This document shows positions 59,301 to 64,000 of a stretch of 64,000 nucleotides of DNA, piece by piece. The DNA comes from Pararhizobium gei (GTDB lineage: Bacteria > Pseudomonadota > Alphaproteobacteria > Rhizobiales > Rhizobiaceae). The DNA is taken from positions 2,630,001 through 2,694,000 of the forward strand of contig NZ_CP119409.1 in NCBI RefSeq assembly GCF_029223885.1, in the 5' to 3' direction. The notes beneath the pieces are model-generated. The model was not told the origin of the DNA. It worked only from the letters and a program-made list of their open reading frames with translations, and ran no database searches. Made by a program: the position numbers and the translations under genes. Every line of letters starts with the position of its first letter. Positions within the stretch are counted from its first letter, which is position 1.

Positions 59301-60411
59301 CACGGGAAGAGCCCGAAAAAATCACCTGCAGCACCGGCGCATCGCTGCTCTCCAGCACAGTCGGCTTGCGGTCGGCGCCCGGTGCCGAAACCGCGAAGCC
59401 GGTGGCGTTCATCACCACATCCGGCGGCACATCGGCAAAGATCGCCTCCAACGTGCCGACGGACACCGGATCCTTGAGGCTGGACACAAACACCGGCAGC
59501 GCCGCCATGCCTTCGGCCGCAAGGGCCGCGATCAGGGCTTCGACAGGTCTGGTTTCGCCGCTCTGGACGAGCGCACGGTAGAAGCAAAGGGCAACGACGG
59601 GACGCGTGGAAGCGATAGCCGCGGTCGGGGTGGGCTTACCCCCCTCTGCCCTGTCGGGCATCTCCCCCACAAGGGGGGAGATCGATGCAGCGCGCCCCGG
59701 CTTTCCCCATTCACTTTTACGAATATCAACATCGACCTGCGACTGATGCAGTTGGTCAATCTCCCCACTTGAGGGGGAGATGTCAGCGAAGCTGACAGAG
59801 GGGGGTGCCTCTCCGGCGACACCAAACCCGATGGCTTTCCTCCACGCCTCGACCCCGATCACGCCCAAACCCGGCCACCAGATGCCTGCCTTCAGCAAGG
59901 GCGCTGCGGGTTCCGGCTTTTCCGAGCCGTCGATCAGCGCCTCGCCATAGCCAAGCAGCCGGCCCATATTGTCGGCACCGCCCTCGGTGAAATAGGCCCA
60001 CATCCGGTTGCGGTCGTCTGCGGAAACCGTGGAAAACCGCTCAAGACCCGGATCGGGCTTGTCGCAACCCGGCAAGACCGCGATCTGGAACCTGTTTGTC
60101 ACCGCAGCCGCATGCAGGGCTTCCAACACATAGTGGAAATAGCTATCGCCGCCGAGCGGACGCACGATAATGAGCCGGGCATGCCGCGCGGTGCGCTCGA
60201 CATAGGTATCGACGGACATCGGATGCTTGAGCGTGAGCAGGCTTGCCACCCTCAGGGTTGCGCCGCCCTGTCGGGTCCGGTGCGCGGCAGCGATCGAGGA
60301 CAGCTCGGTATCGGCGGCCGACAGAAACAGGACGTCGGCGGGAGACTGACCGAGATCAATCGCCTCCTCGCCATCGGTGATGGTGCCCTTCTGGGCTAGG
60401 AGAAGGTGCAT
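56314..60411 (-). CDS. cobN: Cobaltochelatase large subunit CobN, with two repeat insertions
   Basis: Inserts cobalt into hydrogenobyrinic acid a,c-diamide with CobS and CobT using ATP. ATG at 60411 has CCGGAGG upstream; the family start MHLLLAQKGTITDGEEAIDL is kept. At 1365 aa it is about 90 residues longer than the roughly 1275-residue family norm. Two segments are foreign to the family: residues about 201-259 and 812-853, each coded by a RIME-like palindromic repeat, kept in frame. Core motifs remain around them: KHGNLEWLPGKALALSETCYP, FIVNDPGEGTQAKRRTSAV and the C-terminal region. Confidence 0.92.
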   Translation of the reverse strand: MHLLLAQKGTITDGEEAIDLGQSPADVLFLSAADTELSSIAAAHRTRQGGATLRVASLLTLKHPMSVDTYVERTARHARLIIVRPLGGDSYFHYVLEALHAAAVTNRFQIAVLPGCDKPDPGLERFSTVSADDRNRMWAYFTEGGADNMGRLLGYGEALIDGSEKPEPAAPLLKAGIWWPGLGVIGVEAWRKAIGFGVAGEAPPSVSFADISPSSGEIDQLHQSQVDVDIRKSEWGKPGRAASISPLVGEMPDRAEGGKPTPTAAIASTRPVVALCFYRALVQSGETRPVEALIAALAAEGMAALPVFVSSLKDPVSVGTLEAIFADVPPDVVMNATGFAVSAPGADRKPTVLESSDAPVLQVIFSGSSRAAWQASAQGLMARDLAMNVALPEVDGRILSRAVSFKAAAVYDSAVEANIVGHEPVTDRVAFAAALAANWAKLRRTAAGDRRVAIILANYPNRDGRLGNGVGLDTPAGTIEVLKAMAAAGYGIDDIPASGDALIDHLMRGPTNSVRVDCDIRETFSLCDYNSFFASLPVQIQNQVRDKWGEPESDPFFRHGCFALPLARFGRTLIGIQPARGYNIDPKETYHSPDLVPPHGYLAFYAFLRQDYGAHAIIHMGKHGNLEWLPGKALALSETCYPEAVLGPMPHLYPFIVNDPGEGTQAKRRTSAVIIDHLTPPLTRAESYGPLKDLEALVDEYYDAAGGDPRRLRLLSGQILDLVRDIGLDQDAGIEQADGEDKALEKLDAYLCDLKELQIRDGLHVFGVAPEGRLLTDLTVALARVPRGQGEGRDMSLQRAIARDARLEISSLISPLVGKMSDKTERGKASSSSESAIPPSVGRADISPTRGEINPERLFDPLDCVLSDPWAGDKPAILDDQTDAPWRTAGDAVERIELLAAKFVSGEVPCPPDWPVTRTVLDEVETRLKPSIVQSGPAEIAALMAGLDGRFVAPGPSGAPTRGRPDVLPTGRNFYSVDSRAVPTPAAFELGKKSADLLIRRYLQDHGDWPTSIGLTAWGTSNMRTGGDDIAQAMALIGTKPVWDMMSRRVTGYEILPLAVLGRPRVDVTLRISGFFRDAFPDQIALFDTAIRAVGALEEEDADNMIAARMRLQTAELEASGLSPKEAARRASYRVFGAKPGAYGAGLQAVMDEKGWESKTDLADAYLTWGSYAYGAGEDGKAERGLLEARLKTVEAVVQNQDNREHDLLDSDDYYQFEGGMSLAVEEMAGRRPVIYHNDHSRPEKPVIRSLEEEIGRIVRGRVVNPKWIEGVMRHGYKGAFEMAATVDYMFAFAATTGAVRDHHFEAVYQAYVMDERVRRFMEDKNPAAFREMREKLMEAIDRGLWSPRSNSARFELQGRPVAAE
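57853..57977. repeat. RIME-like palindromic repeat inside cobN (second)
   Basis: Two inverted arms: 57853-57902 with a TCTCCCCCCTTGTGGGGGAG core and CGACAGAGGGGG end, and 57929-57977 with TTACCCCGCTCTGTCTTGTC then CATCTTCCCCACAAGCGGGG. The arms pair with each other over a 26-base centre. On the coding strand it adds about 42 in-frame residues (LISPLVGKMSDKTERGKASS to PTRGEIN). Confidence 0.85.
59635..59809. repeat. RIME-like palindromic repeat inside cobN (first)
   Basis: Two inverted arms, 59635-59686 (CTTACCCCCCTCTGCCCTGT then CATCTCCCCCACAAGGGGGG) and 59756-59809 (CTCCCCACTTGAGGGGGAGA then GCTGACAGAGGGGGGTGCC), separated by about 69 bases. The insert keeps the cobN frame open and codes residues about 201-259, a Ser/Pro/Asp-rich stretch absent from normal CobN. 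Confidence 0.85.
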
Positions 60412-60432
60412 GACGGCCTCCGGGGGCAGCAA

Positions 60433-60587
60433 TACCCCCCTCTGTCCTGTCGGACATCTCCCTCACCAGGGGGGAGATCGATTGCGGCAACCCTAAGCAC
60501 AGCCTTGGCTTTGGTAGAGATCGGACGACGCTGCCTTCCGATCTCCCCCCTTGTGGCGGAGATGTCACGCAGTGACAGAGGGGGGTA
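60433..60587. repeat. RIME-like palindromic repeat between cobW and cobN
   Basis: Arms at 60433-60482 (TACCCCCCTCTGTCCTGTCG then CATCTCCCTCACCAGGGGGG) and 60539-60587 (GATCTCCCCCCTTGTGGCGG then GTGACAGAGGGGGGTAAT), with a 56-base centre. It occupies almost all of the gap before cobN, upstream of its ribosome site, within the operon transcript. It belongs to the same family as the two copies inside cobN. Confidence 0.85.
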
Positions 60588-60610
60588 ATCCGCGAACGCC
60601 CACATCAATT

Positions 60611-61675
60611 TCAAACCGCCGCTTCAATCGCAGCCCGTACGGCAGCCTGATCCATGTCATGCAGGCCGATGACGACGAGCCGTGTCCGGCGCACCTCGCC
60701 AGCAGCCCAGGCGCGATCGAAATACTGGTCGATGCGCGTGCCGACCCCTTGAATCAAAAGCCGCATCGGCTTGCCCGGCACATCGGCAAACCCCTTCAGA
60801 CGCAGCACGTCGTGCGTGGCGATGACAACCTTCAGCTTTTCGAGGAAAGCGGCGGGATCGGCAAGCGGACCCAGTTCAACGACGAAGCTGTCGAATTCGT
60901 CGTGATCATGCTCCTCGCCGGCCTCGTGCTCCATCTCGTGATGCGACTTGCGGTTGGCAATGTCGCTTTCCGTGCCAATGCCCAGCCCCAGAAGAATGGC
61001 GGCGGAAACCTCGCCATTTTTCGCTTCGATCATCGTCGGCTTGCGGCTGGTGCGCGACGACACCTCCCTGCGAACGAAAGCCAACTCGACCGAATCGAGC
61101 AGGTCCGTCTTGTTGAGAATGATCAGGTCGGCCGCCGTCAGCTGGTCCTCGAACAGTTCCTCGATTGGGCTTTCATGGTCGAGATTGTCGTCGCCGACGC
61201 GCAGCGCATCGACCTTGTCGTGATCGTCGGCGAAACGGCCAGCGGCCACGGCGGCGCTGTCGACGACGGTAATGACGCCGTCGACGGTCACTTCGCTGCG
61301 GATGTTCGGCCAGTTGAAGGCGGCGATCAGCGGTTGCGGCAAGGCAAGGCCCGAGGTTTCGATGATGATATGGTCAGGCCGGTCCGGGCGGTCGAGCAGC
61401 TTGCTCATGGTCGGGATGAAATCGTCGGCCACGGTGCAGCAGATGCAGCCATTGGTAAGTTCGATGATATCGTCTTCGGTACAGGCCTCAGCGCCGCACC
61501 CCTTCAACACGTCGCCGTCGATACCGAGATCGCCGAACTCGTTGATGATCAGGGCGATCCGGCGCCCTCCGGCATTCTGTAGGATGTTGCGGATCATCGT
61601 CGTCTTGCCGGCGCCAAGGAAACCGGTGATGACGGTCGCCGGGATCTTACCCTGGGCGGACTTTGCAGTGGTCAT
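60611..61675 (-). CDS. cobW: CobW family GTPase/metal chaperone
   Basis: A P-loop protein of the CobW/COG0523 group, thought to serve cobalt delivery in cobalamin synthesis. 354 aa. GTP site ATVITGFLGAGKTTMIRNIL (about residues 13-32), metal motif NGCICCTVADDFIP (about 74-87) with the C-x-C-C pattern, and a His-rich linker (HHEMEHEAGEEHDHDE near 240-255). C-terminal CobW_C domain follows. It lies 3 bases after cobP in the riboswitch operon; the repeat at 60433-60587 separates it from cobN. Confidence 0.9.
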   Translation of the reverse strand: MTTAKSAQGKIPATVITGFLGAGKTTMIRNILQNAGGRRIALIINEFGDLGIDGDVLKGCGAEACTEDDIIELTNGCICCTVADDFIPTMSKLLDRPDRPDHIIIETSGLALPQPLIAAFNWPNIRSEVTVDGVITVVDSAAVAAGRFADDHDKVDALRVGDDNLDHESPIEELFEDQLTAADLIILNKTDLLDSVELAFVRREVSSRTSRKPTMIEAKNGEVSAAILLGLGIGTESDIANRKSHHEMEHEAGEEHDHDEFDSFVVELGPLADPAAFLEKLKVVIATHDVLRLKGFADVPGKPMRLLIQGVGTRIDQYFDRAWAAGEVRRTRLVVIGLHDMDQAAVRAAIEAAV

Positions 61676-61678
61676 GGA

Positions 61679-62203
61679 TCAACCCTTCATTTTCAGCGGC
61701 AATCCGGCCGCGATAAAATAGACATCCGCAGATCTCGCGGCAATGATCTGGTGCAACCGGCCGGCATGGTCGCGAAAATCGCGCGCCATGCGGTTGTCCG
61801 GCACGATGCCGAGACCGACTTCGTTTGACACGAACACGAGCCTGGCCTGCGCTTGCGTGACAAAGCCCGCCAACCCTTCAAATTCCGCGGTTACGTCCTT
61901 GTTCTCCATCATCAGATTGGTCACCCACAGGGTCAGGCAATCGACGAGAACAGCCCGTCCGGACGCATCGATCCTGTGCAGGCACTCAACAAGATGGAGC
62001 GGCTCCTCATGCGTCTGCCAATCAGGGCCACGGCTGTCGCGGTGCAGGGCTATTCTTGCCCGCATTTCGTCGTCCCAAGCCCGCCCCGTCGCGACATAGT
62101 GCCTGTCCAGACCCGACCGAACGATCCATTGCTCGGCAAATGCCGATTTGCCGGAACGGGCGCCGCCGAGGACCAGCATGGATCCTGCTGCAATCGATGT
62201 CAT
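61679..62203 (-). CDS. cobP: Adenosylcobinamide kinase/guanylyltransferase CobP
   Basis: Phosphorylates adenosylcobinamide and adds GMP, two steps before the final nucleotide loop joining. 174 aa. ATP site [18 protein letters not shown] (residues about 9-26) and the active-site His region [23 protein letters not shown] at 62203 has no good ribosome site; a short leader ORF ends 15 bases upstream. First full cistron of the cobP-cobW-cobN-cobO operon, controlled by the cobalamin riboswitch upstream. Confidence 0.9.
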   Translation of the reverse strand: MTSIAAGSMLVLGGARSGKSAFAEQWIVRSGLDRHYVATGRAWDDEMRARIALHRDSRGPDWQTHEEPLHLVECLHRIDASGRAVLVDCLTLWVTNLMMENKDVTAEFEGLAGFVTQAQARLVFVSNEVGLGIVPDNRMARDFRDHAGRLHQIIAARSADVYFIAAGLPLKMKG

Positions 62204-62218
62204 GAAATTATACCGGCC

Positions 62219-62296
62219 TCAGCACATGCCGGAGGGATCGCAAGCCGCGGGCCGCGAGATGAAGGGCAAGCCGCGTGAGCGGGATGATAGAGCCAT
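62219..62296 (-). CDS. 25-codon leader ORF upstream of cobP
   Basis: ATG at 62296 follows ACGGAGG by 5 bases, the best ribosome site in this leader. The 25-residue product begins MALSSRSRGLPFISRPAAC and ends PSGMC. It ends at 62219, 15 bases before the cobP ATG, which lacks a clear site of its own. So cobP may be translated by re-initiation from this ORF. It lies between the riboswitch and cobP and could be the riboswitch's real target for translational control. Inference from layout. Confidence 0.5.
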   Translation of the reverse strand: MALSSRSRGLPFISRPAACDPSGMC

Positions 62297-62349
62297 GACA
62301 ACCTCCGTGCTGGCATCGGGAGTATCTCTCCCTGGGTCGGGCGGACCCC

Positions 62350-62740
62350 TGGCGAAGACGGGGCCCTGCGGATGGCAGGTCTCCTGGCTCACGGCGTCAC
62401 GAACCTCTCTCTGAGGCCCGAACGGGTCCGCCTCGCCTTCCCGGAGTTTTGACGCCATATTGCAGGACTGCAATCGACGGGCAGAACGAAGAGGTGGACG
62501 ATTCGTAGAGTGAGAGGCGTCCGGCCCCGGCTGATCGCACTGCAACTCCAGTGGCTTTTCCGGTTGGACCGCAGATTGCGCCGCCGCACCATGCGGCCGG
62601 TGGAAACGACGGCTTTCCCGGATGGCGAACCCTGACCGTTCTACAGTCGCGGGGTCGGCTGCGATAAGAATGCCCGGTTTGGGTCCACTCCTCCACATTC
62701 CCATTTACTCCCGAGCCGGAAACCGGCACGGGAACCATCC
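62350..62740 (-). promoter_or_regulatory. Cobalamin riboswitch
   Basis: The minus strand carries the B12 box AGCCAGGAGACCTGCC (62389-62374) and, upstream of it, the other conserved blocks: a 5' GGTTCCCG (62738-62731) region, AGTAAATGGGAA, CCCCGCGACTGTAG, GCCACTG (62555-62549) and CGGGAAGGCG. It binds adenosylcobalamin and shuts down the cobP-W-N-O operon when cobalamin is plentiful. Between GCCACTG and CGGGAAGG lies an extra stem of about 95 bases, closed by GGAGTT/AACTCC (62544-62549 with 62443-62448), so it is longer than usual. Confidence 0.88.
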
Positions 62741-62797
62741 AATCATCGATGATTAGGCCCTCTGGCGGAAGCTGTCAATCGAGAGCGGAACCGGCGA

Positions 62798-64000
62798 TCA
62801 GGGCATCAGCCCGTCAAGCCAGCCCGGGTCGAGAACGGCTTCGAGTTCAACGGCGACGTCGTCCAGCGCCGTGTCAACAGACTGGCGATAGTTCTGTCCG
62901 CCCGCCTCGATGCCGAAGCTCTTGAGAAGGGCGGCGCGGTAGGCGTCGCTGGCGAAAAGCCCGTGCAGATAGGTTCCGCTCACCCTGCCATCCGGCGAGA
63001 CAGCGCCGTCCGCGCGACCGTCGATGAGGACCATCGGACTGGCGCAATCCGGGCCGGTCGTGCGTCCGAGATGAATTTCATACCCCTCCAGCACCACATC
63101 GAAAACCGCCGAGCGGGCACTGCTGTTGCGAACGGTCTTTTCAGGCGCCATCTCCGTTTCGACAGCGAGAAGGCCCAGACCGGCAAGCTCTGCGACATTG
63201 CCCTCGATGCCGTGCGGGTCGCGGACGCACTGGCCGAGCATCTGGTAGCCGCCGCAGATACCGATGACATGGCCCCCACGCCGAACATGGGCCTGCAGAT
63301 CGCGATCCCAGCCGTTGGCCCGCACATCGGCGAGGTCTGAAATTGTCGCTTTCGAGCCCGGAATGATCACCAGCCCCGCATCGTCCGGGATGGGTTCACC
63401 GGCGGGCACGAAGACGAGATCGACCTCCGGCTCGGCAGCCAGCGGATCGAGATCGTCAAAATTGGCAATGCGGGAAAGGACGGGAACCGCCACTTTCAGC
63501 GCCCGGCCGTTGGCGCGCGTCAGCCGTTCCAGAACGACGGAATCCTCGGCCGGCAGACGCTTGGCGCTTCTCAGCCATGGGACGACACCGAAACACGGCC
63601 AGCCGGTAAAGCCGCGGATCGCATCGATCCCCGCGTCGAAAAGCGTCACGTCTCCTCGAAACTTGTTGATGATATAGCCGCTGATCATGCGGCGATCGTC
63701 GTCCGTCAGGATGGTATGCGTGCCGACAAGCGAGGCCATGACACCGCCACGATCAATGTCGCCGACCAAAACCACCGGAACGCCGGCGCGGGTCGCAAAG
63801 CCCATATTGGCGATGTCGCCGGCCCGAAGATTGATCTCTGCGGGCGACCCCGCACCTTCGACGATAACAAGATCGCGGCCCCGGCTCACCTGCTCGAAGC
63901 TTTCAAGGACGGCGCCCATCAGTTTCGGCTTCAACGCCTGATAGTCCCGTCCCCTCGCCTGTCCGGCGACCTTGCCCTGGACGACGACCTGACTGCCGGT
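62798..64000 (-). CDS. cobQ: Cobyric acid synthase CobQ, partial (5' end missing)
   Basis: Amidates adenosylcobyrinic acid a,c-diamide at four side chains. The frame stays open to the right window edge, so the N-terminal ATP-binding start is missing. Visible parts: the ATP-fold segment VEGAGSPAEINLRAGDIANM and DIDRGGVMASLVGTH, the glutaminase nucleophile Cys in GICGGYQMLGQCV, and the catalytic His in YEIHLGRTTG. It ends about 58 bases upstream of the riboswitch, which belongs to the next operon. Confidence 0.92.
   Translation of the reverse strand, partial: TGSQVVVQGKVAGQARGRDYQALKPKLMGAVLESFEQVSRGRDLVIVEGAGSPAEINLRAGDIANMGFATRAGVPVVLVGDIDRGGVMASLVGTHTILTDDDRRMISGYIINKFRGDVTLFDAGIDAIRGFTGWPCFGVVPWLRSAKRLPAEDSVVLERLTRANGRALKVAVPVLSRIANFDDLDPLAAEPEVDLVFVPAGEPIPDDAGLVIIPGSKATISDLADVRANGWDRDLQAHVRRGGHVIGICGGYQMLGQCVRDPHGIEGNVAELAGLGLLAVETEMAPEKTVRNSSARSAVFDVVLEGYEIHLGRTTGPDCASPMVLIDGRADGAVSPDGRVSGTYLHGLFASDAYRAALLKSFGIEAGGQNYRQSVDTALDDVAVELEAVLDPGWLDGLMP

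Noticed and set aside
34048..60587. Palindromic repeats read as CRISPR or transposon ends
   Set aside because: They are inverted-arm RIME-like elements with no spacers, transposase or target duplications seen.

Overview
The window comes from the chromosome of a Rhizobiaceae-type alphaproteobacterium (Rhizobium/Agrobacterium/Sinorhizobium group). The evidence is the acpXL-to-lpxXL cluster for the very-long-chain lipid A acyl chain, aerobic-pathway cob genes, a Zur/Znu locus with zur inside the znuCB operon, a DUF982 protein, and RIME-like palindromic repeats with the typical rhizobial CTCCCCxxTTGTGGGGGAGAT core. No rRNA, tRNA or CRISPR array was seen.

Bases 1 to about 11.2 kb are a degenerate prophage or genomic island. 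A rightward block holds a prohead-protease-like protein, a short tape-measure-like protein and unknown proteins. Terminase, portal and capsid genes are absent from the part seen. Next come a lone gene for a protein of four 16-residue repeats (7260-7490), a leftward operon of four small genes joined by ATGA overlaps (8755 to 7694), a divergent XRE-type repressor coupled to an unknown winged-helix-like protein, and an AT-rich orphan gene with an R-x4-H motif like that of HEPN RNases. A scrap of tyrosine integrase at about 11.05-11.19 kb marks the edge.

From 11.4 to 27.1 kb: an Fe(III) ABC transporter (ATPase, binding protein, fused permease); a gene-poor stretch with a probable anti-Shine-Dalgarno sRNA of alpha-r14 type and several small genes; a fumarylacetoacetase-family enzyme; the zinc uptake locus zur-znuB-znuC/znuA with palindromic Zur sites between the divergent units; an RcnB-like periplasmic protein; a GH43 xylosidase; and TRAP transporter permeases whose TakP-like binding protein is convergent (27.2-28.3 kb).

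From 28.4 to 40 kb: a YghZ-type aldo/keto reductase, then a carbohydrate locus with a Gfo/Idh/MocA oxidoreductase, a sugar phosphate isomerase, a GH2 beta-mannosidase and a four-gene sugar ABC transporter, with a divergent LacI regulator. From 40 to 49.7 kb: 6-phosphogluconate dehydrogenase, small SRPBCC and VOC proteins, a PAS-only protein, the cluster lpxXL-adhXL-fabF1XL-fabF2XL-fabZXL-acpXL, and an L,D-transpeptidase.

From 49.8 to 64 kb: cobalamin biosynthesis. cobE-cobA-cobB-cobC-cobD form one overlapping leftward operon. A TSUP-family permease lies on the other strand. cobP-cobW-cobN-cobO form a second leftward operon behind a cobalamin riboswitch and a short leader ORF. cobQ runs off the right edge. 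Palindromic RIME-like repeats have invaded this region: one pair lies between cobW and cobN, and two more lie inside the open cobN reading frame.
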